Shown: piece after piece, positions 1-9,404 of the stretch
Layout: each line of letters opens with the position of its first letter
Numbering within the stretch: position 1 is the stretch's first letter
The notes under the pieces: model-generated
Seen by the model: only the letters and a program-made list of their open reading frames with translations
Databases searched by the model: none
Told to the model about the DNA's origin: nothing
Program-made: the position numbers and the translations under genes
Assembly: GCA_017551625.1 (NCBI GenBank)
Contig: JAFZLF010000040.1
Span: 62,001 to 126,000, forward strand
Direction of reading: 5' to 3'
DNA length: 64,000 bases
Source of the DNA: Clostridiales bacterium
Lineage (GTDB): Bacteria > Bacillota > Clostridia > Saccharofermentanales > Saccharofermentanaceae

Positions 1-2
1 CA

Positions 3-389
3 TATGACGGCGGCACCTGGCTTATGGTCGCCTATACCTGTGATAAGAAAGCAACAGCGGGGCAGTTCCTCCGTACGCTGACCATGGATAAGACCGTGAT
101 GACGGATCTGGCCGTGAAAGGCTATTTCGTCAACAGCCGTTCCATCATGGCACAGTGCGCGGCAGATCCGAACTTTGCCTGTGATTTCCTGGGCGGGCAA
201 AACCCGTTTGCGATCCTTGTTCCAGAAGCAGAGAAGATCCAGATCTCAGACGACCCCATCGTGAAGCGTTGTGCGGAAAATGAGATCAGGAAGCTCCTTG
301 AGGCATTTCTTTCCGGAGATATCGAGACGTTTGCCGAGGTCAAAGAACAGTTCATCGTGGGGATGGAAGAGCTTCTGGGACTCGCCTGA
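3..389 (+). CDS. Sugar ABC transporter substrate-binding protein, C-terminal part (5' end outside window)
   Basis: The reading frame is open from the window edge and gives 128 residues before a TGA. The segment resembles the C-terminal lobe of family 1 extracellular sugar-binding proteins. A GGTWLMVA stretch is followed by a helix around AGQFLRTLTMDK, then DFLGGQNPF, and it ends in a helical tail (NEIRKLLEAFLSGDI...EEFIVG-like) typical of the family's last helices. In the family this lipoprotein delivers oligosaccharide to a membrane permease pair. No permease gene lies downstream; any permease genes would be upstream of the window. The position 183 bp ahead of cellobiose phosphorylase suggests a cellodextrin or beta-glucan ligand, which is inference. 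The lipobox and N-lobe cannot be seen. Confidence 0.75.
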   Translation, partial: YDGGTWLMVAYTCDKKATAGQFLRTLTMDKTVMTDLAVKGYFVNSRSIMAQCAADPNFACDFLGGQNPFAILVPEAEKIQISDDPIVKRCAENEIRKLLEAFLSGDIETFAEVKEQFIVGMEELLGLA

Positions 390-571
390 CGGGAAATCTC
401 TTATTATTTTGCGAAAATCCGAAACCGTTTTCGAGTTTGAAATCTTTTGCCTTTGGGCGTTCCGACCCCGAAATACTCGCGTTTTTCATGGGGCGAAACG
501 TTCCGATTTGCCTAAATCTATAGTATGATATAACTACTTGAAATCTACTTTATTCAGGAGGCAAATGGCAA

Positions 572-3052
572 ATGCAATTCGGACATTTCGATGATTCCAC
601 GCGTGAGTATGTGATCGAGACCCCCAAGACCCCATATCCGTGGATCAATTATCTCGGCTCAGAAGCTTTTTTCGGTCTGATCTCCAATACCGCCGGCGGA
701 TACAATTTCTATAAGGATGCTCGTTTAAGAAGAATTACGAGATATCGTTACAACAACGTACCGATCGACATGGGCGGCCGTTATTTCTACATCAACGACA
801 ATGGCACAGTCTGGAACCCGGGCTGGTCTCCGGTCAAGACGGAACTCGATTTCTACGAGTGCCGTCATGGTATGGGATATACCATCATCACGGGAAAGAA
901 GAACGACCTGAAGGCGAAGGTCACTTTCTTCGTACCGAACGGTTACGACGGAGAAGTCCAGGAGGTAGTCCTCACCAATGAGGGTTCTTCTGCAAAGACA
1001 TTCAAGTTCTTCTCTTTTGCAGAGTGGTGCCTCTGGGATGCGCAGGATGACTGCACGAACTTCCAGAGAAACTTCTCCACAGGCCGTGTGGAAGTTGACG
1101 GTTCCGTCATCTACCACAAGACAGAGTACAGAGACAGACGTAATCACTACGCTTTCTATTCCGTAAACGACAGCATCGACGGTTACGACACAGACCGCGA
1201 CGCTTTCATCGGACTTTATAACGGATTCAATAATCCGGAAGCCGTTCTTTCCGGAAAAGCAACGAACTCCTTTGCTGACGGCTGGTCCCCGATCGCTTCC
1301 CACTATAAGGAGATCACACTGGCACCGGGTGAGAGCAAGACGCTCATCTTCATCCTCGGTTATGTAGAGATGCCGGTAGATCAGAAGTTCGAAGCAGACG
1401 GCAAGACGATCAACAAGGTCAAGGCGAAGGCCATGATCGAGAAGTTTGATACACCGGAGAAGGTAGCAGAGGGGCTTTCGGATCTGAAGGCTTCCTGGGA
1501 CAAACTCCTCGGCATCCTGAACGTAAGCACACCGGAAGCCAAGGTGGACCGTATGGTCAACATCTGGAACCAGTACCAGTGCATGGTTACATTTAACCTT
1601 TCCCGTTCCGCTTCCTACTTCGAATCCGGAATCGGCCGCGGCATGGGCTTCCGTGATTCCAACCAGGATATCCTCGGTTTCGTACATCAGATCCCGGACC
1701 GTGCGAAAGAGCGTATCATCGATATCGCTTCCACACAGTTCCCGGACGGCGGATGCTATCACCAGTACCAGCCGCTTACCAAGAAGGGTAATGCGGACAT
1801 CGGCGGTGACTTCTCCGACGACCCGCTGTGGCTGATCCTTTCTGTTTCCGCTTACATCAAGGAGACAGGCGACTGGTCCATCCTCGACGAAATGGTTCCT
1901 TACGACAACGATATGAGCGTTGCCCAGACCATGCTCGAGCACCTGAAGGTATCCTTCTATCACATCGTAAATAACCTCGGTCCTCACGGTCTCCCGCTGG
2001 CGATGCGTGCAGACTGGAACGACTGCATCAACCTTTCCTGCTACTCGGATACTCCGGGTGAGTCTTTCCAGACATACACCAACCCGAAGTTTGCGGCAGA
2101 GGGCGGTTACTCCAAGGTAGCTGAGTCTGTAATGGTTGCTACACTCTTCACCTACACAGGTCCGAACTATGTAGCGATCCTTAAGCACCTCGGAAAAGAC
2201 GAGGAGGCAGCAGCTGCTCAGGCAGAGATCGATAAGATGAAGAAGAACATCATGGAGTCCGCATGGGACGGTGACTGGTTCCTCCGTGCTTACGATGCCA
2301 ATGGCGAGAAGATGGGTTCCAAGGAGTGCGAGGAAGGTCAGATCTTCATCGAGCCGCAGGGATTCGCCATCATGTCGGATGTCGGCAAGGAGCAGGGTGC
2401 AGATGTGAAGACCCTCGCTGCGATCGACGAAAGACTCAATACCGAGTTCGGTCTCGTTCTGAATAATCCTGCTTTCACCAAGTACTATATCCAGTATGGT
2501 GAGATCTCCACATATCCGGGCGGATACAAGGAGAACGCAGGTATCTTCACACACAACAACGCCTGGATCATCTGTGCGGCAGCTTATGCCGGCAAGGGCG
2601 ATCAGGCATTCAAGTACTACTCGGAGATCGCTCCTGCATTTACCGAAGAGACATCTGATATCCACAAGACTGAACCGTACGTTTACGGCCAGATGATCGG
2701 TGGTAAGGATGCCGGTTCCGATATCGGAAGAACAGGCAAGAACTTCGGTCAGGGCAAGAACTCCTGGCTTACTGGTACGGCTGCATGGAACATGGTCGCT
2801 ATCTCTCAGTACATCCTCGGTGTACAGCCTGACTTTGACGGCTTGAAGATCGACCCGTCCATCCCGGCTTCCTGGGACGGTTTCAAGATCACCAGAAAGT
2901 ACCGTGGTGCGCAGTATGATGTTACGATCTCGAATCCTTCGCACGTTTGCAAGGGTATCAAGAGCGTAACGGTAGACGGAAAGTCTATTGAAGGGAATAT
3001 CCTCCCGGTATTCGACGGCGGCGTACATAACGTCGAAGTCGTAATGGGATGA
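572..3052 (+). CDS. cbp: Cellobiose phosphorylase (GH94)
   Basis: 826 residues, close to the clostridial enzyme (about 811). It matches the family from the first residues (KFGFFDD-like start, then [26 protein letters not shown] and GGRYFYI) to the last (ILPVFDGG...HNVEVVMG). The N-terminal beta-sandwich is followed by an (alpha/alpha)6 barrel with [14 protein letters not shown] near residues 352-365 and RADWNDC, whose Asp484 is the expected general acid. The family splits cellobiose with phosphate into glucose 1-phosphate and glucose (EC 2.4.1.20) in the cytoplasm; no signal peptide is seen. The ATG at 572 is preceded by AGGAGG at 556-561; an earlier ATG at 565 is out of frame. It lies downstream of a sugar-binding protein gene and upstream of cellodextrin phosphorylase, indicating a cellodextrin utilisation locus. 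Confidence 0.95.
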   Translation: MQFGHFDDSTREYVIETPKTPYPWINYLGSEAFFGLISNTAGGYNFYKDARLRRITRYRYNNVPIDMGGRYFYINDNGTVWNPGWSPVKTELDFYECRHGMGYTIITGKKNDLKAKVTFFVPNGYDGEVQEVVLTNEGSSAKTFKFFSFAEWCLWDAQDDCTNFQRNFSTGRVEVDGSVIYHKTEYRDRRNHYAFYSVNDSIDGYDTDRDAFIGLYNGFNNPEAVLSGKATNSFADGWSPIASHYKEITLAPGESKTLIFILGYVEMPVDQKFEADGKTINKVKAKAMIEKFDTPEKVAEGLSDLKASWDKLLGILNVSTPEAKVDRMVNIWNQYQCMVTFNLSRSASYFESGIGRGMGFRDSNQDILGFVHQIPDRAKERIIDIASTQFPDGGCYHQYQPLTKKGNADIGGDFSDDPLWLILSVSAYIKETGDWSILDEMVPYDNDMSVAQTMLEHLKVSFYHIVNNLGPHGLPLAMRADWNDCINLSCYSDTPGESFQTYTNPKFAAEGGYSKVAESVMVATLFTYTGPNYVAILKHLGKDEEAAAAQAEIDKMKKNIMESAWDGDWFLRAYDANGEKMGSKECEEGQIFIEPQGFAIMSDVGKEQGADVKTLAAIDERLNTEFGLVLNNPAFTKYYIQYGEISTYPGGYKENAGIFTHNNAWIICAAAYAGKGDQAFKYYSEIAPAFTEETSDIHKTEPYVYGQMIGGKDAGSDIGRTGKNFGQGKNSWLTGTAAWNMVAISQYILGVQPDFDGLKIDPSIPASWDGFKITRKYRGAQYDVTISNPSHVCKGIKSVTVDGKSIEGNILPVFDGGVHNVEVVMG

Positions 3053-3069
3053 TAGATATAATACTTTAG

Positions 3070-3590
3070 TGGTATAACGTATCCGCTTGCACAGCGGAGG
3101 AGCTGGAAAGAGGTCGTGAATACGGCCACGGACCTGCCTGTGAAAGGAAAGGGAGGTAACGCCCTTACCGAGAAACTTCTGCCGGGGGGAAACGGCAGGA
3201 CCTCTGCGGACGCGGGGATGCGGACGCCATAGCCGAAGCGATCGGCACCCTCATCAGGGGAATATCCCTTGGTGATTCCGTTCGCGAAACCATATATTCA
3301 CAACACCCCGTGTAAGCCTTCGCTCTTCGCGGGCCGGGGTAAATCCTTTCTTCTGTTAGAGGAGACAGATATATGTGAGGATTTATCCTATAGGGGCAGT
3401 TCGAATATATGGCGAGTGACGGAAGGATCGTATGCCCCGATTGTGGACATGTTCGCGAAAGCCCGTTTGGGGTGGGAGATTTCGTGAATCTGGATGGGGA
3501 GGCGCTGGCTTGTGCCGAAGAAGCATCTATTACACAATCGGGCAACGAAAGGGGATCGGATGGATCAGATGAAGGATCATCCGATCTACT
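3070..3590 (+). ncRNA. Large structured RNA candidate between cbp and cdp (unassigned family)
   Basis: No convincing gene fits this 540-bp gap, but it is dense in complementary segments. Helices seen: 3111-3115 with 3131-3135; 3149-3153 with 3162-3166, closing a GUAA tetraloop; 3179-3184 with 3193-3198; 3232-3236 with 3242-3246; 3253-3256 with 3273-3276; 3305-3310 with 3335-3340; 3340-3346 with 3379-3385; 3393-3398 with 3433-3438; and a ten-base perfect long-range pair, 3436-3445 with 3533-3542. The last two overlap by three bases, so they may be alternatives. A TATAAT at 3057-3062 lies just after the cbp stop, without a good -35. A hairpin at 3554-3586 could end it. I looked for RNase P, tmRNA, SRP, T-box and cobalamin hallmarks and found none. 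It may be a free RNA or a leader controlling cdp. 5' and 3' ends are approximate. Confidence 0.55.
3554..3590 (+). terminator. Terminator-like hairpin just ahead of cdp
   Basis: GATCGGAT (3554-3561) pairs with ATCCGATC (3579-3586), and an inner GATC pairs with GATC across one bulged base, giving about 12 pairs around an eight-base loop. The following TACTTATTTTAT is only moderately T-rich. The SD of cdp starts at 3599, so this hairpin could also act as an attenuator. Confidence 0.45.
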
Positions 3591-3611
3591 TATTTTATGG
3601 AGGATTTAAGG

Positions 3612-6578
3612 ATGAAAAGCGAGAGAGCGAGATCAGTGATCGCACCGGCGGATCAGGTGCTTCGTAAGAGATTCGGTGAATACTGTGCAGAGGGTTCTGT
3701 CAGTGCCCAATACATTTCGACACTAAATGGCGGTGTCATTTTCGGAGTCGCGGGTCTTCCGTTCACAGCTCCGGTATGTGCCGCTCTTCTTGCAGATGAG
3801 ACCATCTGCGGATATATAAGCGCAAGCGCGGAGAAGAAGGAGTCCCTGCTTCTTGCAAAGAAGGACGGAGCTTTTCGCGTATATAAAGAAAAAGACGGAA
3901 GTATCACCGATATTTCCGATTCGGATGGAAAAGATCTCGCGCTGGCGGCTTCTCCGATCGTTGACTATGCCTGCGAATGGGGCGGCAAGCTCGATCAGGG
4001 CGGCGAACTCATCTGTGATCTTGCATCCCCGGCACCGGGCCCGCACTACTATACAAATCTTCTGATCGGCAACCGTATCGGATTCGATCATCCTCTTCAG
4101 AGCACACCGAAGAGTGCGATCGACCGTATGGGCGGCGGATGCTTCCGTTCCCATGCAGATACGCAGGTGCTTGCGACCCGCTGGGATTACCTGCCGGAGC
4201 AGAACGGCTTCCCGGCCAACCGTCAGTTCTACCTTGTGGAGAACGGACAGGTGATTTTCTATTCCGGATCCGCTAAGCAGGATTCCGTAGAGAAGGCAGT
4301 CTGCCGTCACGCACAGAACAGAACGGTCATCGAGTACAGCTTAAAAAGCGGCCTGACCGTTCGCAGAACGATCTTTATCCTGCCGCAGGAAGAAGGTCTT
4401 CCGGTCGCAACCGAAGCACAGCTGATCGAGATCGAAAACAATGGAGATTCCCGTGACCTTCGAATTGTATATACCGGTATGTTCGGAACCCAGGAAGTTC
4501 ACGCGCTGAGAGAAGACGTTATCTTCTCCACCGTTGTTGCCCAGTCCGAAGTCTTCTACGGCGATAATGACGAGATCCGTGCGATCTCCTTTAACCCGAA
4601 TCCGAAGTGGACGAAGGGAAATATCCGCTTTAATACCCTCATGGTGCATGAAGGCGACAAGGTCGTATTCCCGGATCAGTTCTGCGCACGCTATGCGGAT
4701 TTCGTAGGCGCAGGCACACTCGAAAAGCCGCAGTTTGCTTCCGTTCTGTCCAACGCACACTCCCGTAAGGGACCGGGCTTCTTCGCACTGTCTGCTCCGT
4801 TTACAGTAACTTCCGGCGCGAAAGTTCAGATCGATAACTTCACATGTCTTTCTTCTGACTGCGTAAATCCGGACTATAAGGAAGACATCACCATGAAGGA
4901 AGAGCTTTCGGCACTCGTGGCCCGTTTCATGGATGCAAAGGCACTTCCGGAAAGCCTTGCCAAGGTCATCTCCTTTACGAAGAAGTATGCCTCCTACATG
5001 CAGATCAAGCATGCGGATAAGGACTTCGAAGCGTATGTAAATAACAACCTGCCGTTCCAGGTATTCTATCAGACCTTCGTCTCCCGTTCTTTGGACTGGA
5101 CACAGAAGGGCTACCGTGAGATCGGCTTCCGTGAGATCCAGGACATCTTCGCATCCATGTACTATTTTGCCGGCATGGGCGAGATCGAGTTCGTCAAGAA
5201 ACTCCTCCGCGAGTGGATCTCCAACATCTTTAAGGACGGCTATGCCAACCATAACTTCTACTGGAAGGGCAAGGAGCCGGGCTTCTGGTCGGACGATGCG
5301 CTATGGCTTCTTCAGGCCCTCGACCGCTTCATCAGCCTGACCGGTGACTATGACTTCTTAAAAGAAGAGCTCCCGATCGCAGGAGAAGACGACGAGAAGA
5401 GATCGATCCTCGAAACCATCAAGGCGGTATTTACGTACTCTGCGAAGATCTCTGTCGGCAAGCACGGCATCCCGCTGATCGACCGTGCCGACTGGAACGA
5501 CTGTCTGCGTGTCGATCCGGACTGCGTAGGCGGTGCGGAGAAGATCGAAAGCTATAAAGAGCAGCTCAGATCTTCCGGAAAAGCCTACGGCGAAGTTCCG
5601 TATGAATCCGAATATTCTGAGTCCGTCATGAACGGATGTCTCCTGAAGGTTGCCGTAGATGCAGCAATCGGCATGTTCAGAAACTGCGGTGACGAAGCAT
5701 ATGCAGCATCTCTGGAAGCGCTGTCTTCCGACCTTAGAAGCCGCATCAATGAATATGCATGGAAGGGCGATTATTTCGCCAGAGTTCTTTTCAACCGGAG
5801 CAATAAGAATGTCTCCTATCTCGGTGCACAGGGCGACGGTCTCGTGGTCGAGGACGGAAAAGACGGAACATACTTCCTCAATTCCTTCAGCTGGGCGGTC
5901 CTTGCGGACTGTGCTTCGGAGGAGCAGATCTCCATCATGCTCGACAGCCTCGACAAGAACCTGAAGACACCATTCGGATTCCGCCTCTGCACCGGCGTGG
6001 ATTATACACAGATCGCGCCGAAGATCGACGTCGCGCTCTACTATGCAGGCGACCGTGAGAACGGCGGCATCTTCAAGCACGCCAACATGATGGCTGCCGC
6101 AGCGATGTTCAAAGCCGCGAAGGCCGTAAACGATAAGGCACTGGCCGAGAGACTTTCGAAGACCGCATTCTGGATCATCGACTGCATCCTCCCGTATCGA
6201 ACACTGACCTCTCCGTTTACCGTCTGCGGTAACCCGAGACTCTGCACACAGTACAATAACTCGGATACAGGCGAGAACATCGGACCGACGCTTTCCGGTA
6301 CCTCGACATGGCTCCTGCTGTGCCTCTTTACCAGCTTCGGTGTAGACTTCACAAGCGACGCCCTGATCGTAGAACCGATCCTGCGCGCCGAAGATACAGC
6401 AGAAGACCTCATGGTATCTTCCGGTAAAGCGAACTACCATATCACGGTCAAGAAGCCGGAAGGCTTTGTCAGAACCAAAGAAGGCGTATCCATCAAAGTA
6501 GACGGCGCACCGATCGACGGCGTCCGCGTACCGATCTTCACTGATGGAAAGATTCATGAAGTAGAAGTCACGTTCTGA
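3612..6578 (+). CDS. cdp: Cellodextrin phosphorylase (GH94)
   Basis: 988 residues, the size of clostridial cellodextrin phosphorylase (about 984). It matches that enzyme and not cellobiose phosphorylase in APGPHYYTNLLIGNRIGF, GNGFPANRQFYL-like, YTGMFGTQEVHA, RSLDWTQKGYREIGFREIQD, YANHNFYWKG and NPRLCTQYNNSDTGENIGP. The RADWNDC motif places the expected general acid at Asp630. The family phosphorolyses cellotriose and longer cellodextrins to glucose 1-phosphate and a shortened chain (EC 2.4.1.49). I chose the ATG at 3612 because GGAGG at 3599-3603 sits eight bases ahead; an in-frame ATG at 3597 overlaps that site. With cbp it forms a complete intracellular phosphorolytic route. Both lack signal peptides. 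Confidence 0.93.
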   Translation: MKSERARSVIAPADQVLRKRFGEYCAEGSVSAQYISTLNGGVIFGVAGLPFTAPVCAALLADETICGYISASAEKKESLLLAKKDGAFRVYKEKDGSITDISDSDGKDLALAASPIVDYACEWGGKLDQGGELICDLASPAPGPHYYTNLLIGNRIGFDHPLQSTPKSAIDRMGGGCFRSHADTQVLATRWDYLPEQNGFPANRQFYLVENGQVIFYSGSAKQDSVEKAVCRHAQNRTVIEYSLKSGLTVRRTIFILPQEEGLPVATEAQLIEIENNGDSRDLRIVYTGMFGTQEVHALREDVIFSTVVAQSEVFYGDNDEIRAISFNPNPKWTKGNIRFNTLMVHEGDKVVFPDQFCARYADFVGAGTLEKPQFASVLSNAHSRKGPGFFALSAPFTVTSGAKVQIDNFTCLSSDCVNPDYKEDITMKEELSALVARFMDAKALPESLAKVISFTKKYASYMQIKHADKDFEAYVNNNLPFQVFYQTFVSRSLDWTQKGYREIGFREIQDIFASMYYFAGMGEIEFVKKLLREWISNIFKDGYANHNFYWKGKEPGFWSDDALWLLQALDRFISLTGDYDFLKEELPIAGEDDEKRSILETIKAVFTYSAKISVGKHGIPLIDRADWNDCLRVDPDCVGGAEKIESYKEQLRSSGKAYGEVPYESEYSESVMNGCLLKVAVDAAIGMFRNCGDEAYAASLEALSSDLRSRINEYAWKGDYFARVLFNRSNKNVSYLGAQGDGLVVEDGKDGTYFLNSFSWAVLADCASEEQISIMLDSLDKNLKTPFGFRLCTGVDYTQIAPKIDVALYYAGDRENGGIFKHANMMAAAAMFKAAKAVNDKALAERLSKTAFWIIDCILPYRTLTSPFTVCGNPRLCTQYNNSDTGENIGPTLSGTSTWLLLCLFTSFGVDFTSDALIVEPILRAEDTAEDLMVSSGKANYHITVKKPEGFVRTKEGVSIKVDGAPIDGVRVPIFTDGKIHEVEVTF

Positions 6579-6606
6579 TCCGGATCTTTTCTAAAAGCTA
6601 AAAAGT

Positions 6607-6669
6607 AAGACCTCTGCCGCTGGTCCTCGGTGCTAAGCACCTGCGGAATCGCGACAGAGGTCTTCTTTT
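6607..6669 (+). terminator. Intrinsic terminator after cdp
   Basis: AAGACCTCTG (6607-6616) pairs perfectly with CAGAGGTCTT (6655-6664), with an inner GC-rich stem, followed by CTTTTA. It lies between convergent genes and may serve both strands. Confidence 0.8.
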
Positions 6670-6734
6670 ATCTTCTTAGAAAAACGCGGGATCAGAGACG
6701 TCACGAGAGATGATCCAGGACCCCTTCAGTTGAT

Positions 6735-9269
6735 CTAGCCATCGGTCGGCGGAGTCGGTTCGGGTGTCGGCTCCGGGGTCGCCGTGTGGAACGTACACTC
6801 CCTGCTTGGGGTGAGGTAACTGTCCTCAATGAAATAATCGGATACGGCTGCATCGGCATCCTTACAGTATTCGGTGGCCTTTAATCCGGAAGATTTACAT
6901 ACAGTGACTCTTACGATGTTGTCGGGCTTTTCGAATTCTGCCGCCGGGAGATTCGTATGGATCTTCTGCATGACGAAGTCCCAGATGTACTGGGCGTTAT
7001 TTCTATCGCCCTTCGGGATCTCTGTCGTACGCAGACGGTTGTCGTAACCATACCATACCGCGGCCGCATAATACGGGGTGTAACCGCAGAACCACTTATC
7101 GACGTTATCGTCCGTGGTGCCGGTCTTACCGGCAACCGCGATGTTCTCACCGTCGGCATTCGTGATGTGGTTGACTTTGCCAGCGGCGGTACCGCTGTTG
7201 ATAACGTCCTGTAGCATGCTGGTCATGAGGAAGGATGTGTCTTCACGGTACACTCTGTGGGAGTCCGCGACATGTTCTAAGACCACGTTGCCATCGCTGT
7301 CAAGCACTTTAGTATAGGCGTACGGCTTCGTATAGATGCCGCCTGTCGCAAATGTGTTATAGGCGGAAGCCATTTCCAGAGGCGACATACCTACGTTAAA
7401 ACCGCCGACTGCGGTGGAAGGGTACTGTTCTGTCAGACGGTCGATACCGACTTCATTTAAGAACCACAGAGCCATCTGCGCACCAACATCGTTCCATACC
7501 ATAACGGCGACGGTGTTACGGGAAGAAGCAACCGCTGTGCGGATCGTGATCGGACCTTTATACTTGTTATCGGAGTTCTTCGGCCAGACAGCGTTCGGGT
7601 TCGACGGGTCGAGGTGGGATTCCTTATCGTCATAAACCATGGACGGCGTGATGAGACGAAGCTCCAATGCCGGACCATAGGCGATGAGCGGCTTGATCGA
7701 GGAACCCGGCTGACGCTTCGCATCTACGGCACGGTTCGTACCGAGATTCACGGTCTTTTCGCCGTAACCGCCCTGCATGCCGGCGATCGCACCGGTCTTG
7801 GTGTTGATGATGACCATACCGCCCTGCGGCTTTTCCGGATAGTCTTCGAGGGATTCCGGATCCTTCTGGAAAAGAGACTGTGTCTTGAAGGCTTCATCCA
7901 TGACGGCCTGTACGTCGGCTTCCATCGTCGTGTAGATGTGGTAGCCGCGGTTATAGACAGTCGTCGCGGCGAGAGAACGGCTGATGTTTCTTTCGTGCTG
8001 GATATCGGAGATGACCTCGGATACGGCATACTCAACGAAGTAGGAGTTGATGGAGGTTGCCGAAGAGGTGTTCTTCGTCTTAAAGACGAGCTCAGTATTC
8101 AGTGCGTTCTCATATTCTTCCTGCGTGATGTTGCCGAGCTCGTACATCTTTCCTAAAACGATACGCATACGGCGCATGGCATTTCTTCTTCCGGACTCAC
8201 GGAGCGGATTATAGTAGGACGGGCTCTTCGGAAGACCTGCGAGGAAGGCGCATTCCGCGAGGGAGAGTTCTTTGGCGTTCTTGCCGAAATAGTTCTGGGC
8301 ACCGGCCTCGATTCCGACGTAGTTATTGCCCATCGGTGCGAGGTTGATATAAAGCTGCATGATCTCATCTTTGCTGAGCTGCTGCTCGAGAGTCATGGCG
8401 GAGAACCACTCCTGGACCTTACGCTGGGTGGATCTCTGGTCCTGACCTGTAATGAGCTTTACAGTCTGCTGAGTGATCGTGGAGCCGCCGTGAGACGCTG
8501 TACCGCCGTTAAAGAGGGCGGAAAGAACAGCGCTTCCGATTCTCTGAACGTCGATACCGGAGTGCTCGAGGAAACGCTCATCCTCGATCGCCATAATGGC
8601 TTCGTCAATGTACGTGTCTTTTACCTCGGTATATGCCACATAGATACGGTCCACGTTCTCACTACCTGTCAGCTTGGCAATGACGGTGCCGTTACTGTCG
8701 TAGACGAAAGAAGTCTCGACGGAGTCGGTCATGGAGATATCCGAGATGGAAAGAGGACTCGTAGTCGAAATGTAGCCGATCAGCATACCGCCGCCAAATC
8801 CGCCGGCCAGAAAGCCGAGACACAGCAGGATGATCAGCGCGGTCTTTAAGATATCGACAGCCGCGTGGAAGACCTCGATGTACCAGTGGCGGTTATGTGC
8901 AGCACGGGTAGGCTTGCCTTTCAGACGGGAACGGAGCTCGTCGGCCAGTGCCGAATTCTCCGGCGGGCAGGGCATGGTCGAACGCTTATCGCCGGCCGCG
9001 GCTCTGGCACGCTCTCTGTCGTAGATCTGGTCACGGGTATAACCGGATCCAGAACCTGCAGAAGGCGCAGGATTTCTGGGCATCGTGGCATCAGAAGATA
9101 CCGGACGCGAGGAGGATCCGGAAGAAGCTTTTGCGGCAGAAGACTTGCGGGAACTGCCGGAAGCCGGTTTTCCTTTCGAAGAAGGCGAGGCCTTCTTATT
9201 GACGTTATTCTTATTATTTGCACCGGACGGACGCTTCGGAGGGGTGCCGTTCGGACGATTCTCAGACAT
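6735..9269 (-). CDS. pbpA: Class A penicillin-binding protein (PBP1A-type transglycosylase/transpeptidase)
   Basis: 844 residues from the ATG at 9269, which has AGAAGG upstream; an in-frame upstream extension looks untranslated. Order of parts: a Ser/Pro/Lys-rich cytoplasmic tail of about 130 residues; one membrane helix (KTALIILLCLGFLAGGFGGG); a GT51 transglycosylase domain with the catalytic Glu in EDERFLEHSGID and GGSTITQQTVK; and a transpeptidase domain with SSIK (active Ser), SSRN and KTGTT. It would polymerise and crosslink peptidoglycan outside the membrane. The extracellular C-terminus ends in a TPEPTPEPTP tail. It is transcribed divergently from the rRNA methyltransferase gene. Confidence 0.95.
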   Translation of the reverse strand: MSENRPNGTPPKRPSGANNKNNVNKKASPSSKGKPASGSSRKSSAAKASSGSSSRPVSSDATMPRNPAPSAGSGSGYTRDQIYDRERARAAAGDKRSTMPCPPENSALADELRSRLKGKPTRAAHNRHWYIEVFHAAVDILKTALIILLCLGFLAGGFGGGMLIGYISTTSPLSISDISMTDSVETSFVYDSNGTVIAKLTGSENVDRIYVAYTEVKDTYIDEAIMAIEDERFLEHSGIDVQRIGSAVLSALFNGGTASHGGSTITQQTVKLITGQDQRSTQRKVQEWFSAMTLEQQLSKDEIMQLYINLAPMGNNYVGIEAGAQNYFGKNAKELSLAECAFLAGLPKSPSYYNPLRESGRRNAMRRMRIVLGKMYELGNITQEEYENALNTELVFKTKNTSSATSINSYFVEYAVSEVISDIQHERNISRSLAATTVYNRGYHIYTTMEADVQAVMDEAFKTQSLFQKDPESLEDYPEKPQGGMVIINTKTGAIAGMQGGYGEKTVNLGTNRAVDAKRQPGSSIKPLIAYGPALELRLITPSMVYDDKESHLDPSNPNAVWPKNSDNKYKGPITIRTAVASSRNTVAVMVWNDVGAQMALWFLNEVGIDRLTEQYPSTAVGGFNVGMSPLEMASAYNTFATGGIYTKPYAYTKVLDSDGNVVLEHVADSHRVYREDTSFLMTSMLQDVINSGTAAGKVNHITNADGENIAVAGKTGTTDDNVDKWFCGYTPYYAAAVWYGYDNRLRTTEIPKGDRNNAQYIWDFVMQKIHTNLPAAEFEKPDNIVRVTVCKSSGLKATEYCKDADAAVSDYFIEDSYLTPSRECTFHTATPEPTPEPTPPTDG

Positions 9270-9322
9270 AGCATACCTTCTAGTAGCTTCTGTTGTAGGG
9301 GATCGATAAAAATCCAACACTA

Positions 9323-9351
9323 ATAATACCAGTAAACTCGATAATTGGAAA
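9323..9351 (-). promoter_or_regulatory. Promoter for the penicillin-binding protein gene
   Basis: On the minus strand TTTCCA (9346-9351) and TATTAT (9323-9328) are 17 bases apart. The -35 overlaps the -35 of the divergent promoter. Confidence 0.5.
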
Positions 9352-9374
9352 GAGAAAGGCAAGTGCGCTATAAT
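9345..9374 (+). promoter_or_regulatory. Promoter for the rRNA methyltransferase gene
   Basis: TTGGAA (9345-9350) and a perfect TATAAT (9369-9374) are separated by 18 bases, 30 bases ahead of the start codon. Confidence 0.6.
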
Positions 9375-9404
9375 GTACGAAGAAAGTAAAGAGGATTTAA
9401 GTTA

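Noticed and set aside
725..3028. Open frame of 767 codons antisense to cellobiose phosphorylase
   Set aside because: It mirrors the strong codon bias of the real gene, has no ribosome site, and its protein resembles nothing. The plus-strand product matches a known enzyme end to end.
3070..3590. Identification of the structured region as RNase P RNA or tmRNA
   Set aside because: GGAAAG and a GGTAACGCC stretch recall RNase P, but the conserved GAAAGTCCGGGC and ACAGAA...GGCTTA segments are missing. tmRNA's tRNA-like ends and tag reading frame are also absent.
3409..3609. Small frame with a CPDCG zinc-knuckle-like motif
   Set aside because: Only one Cys pair, no ribosome site, and the bases for the motif (3433-3445) are part of two RNA helices. 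It also runs over the cdp ribosome site.
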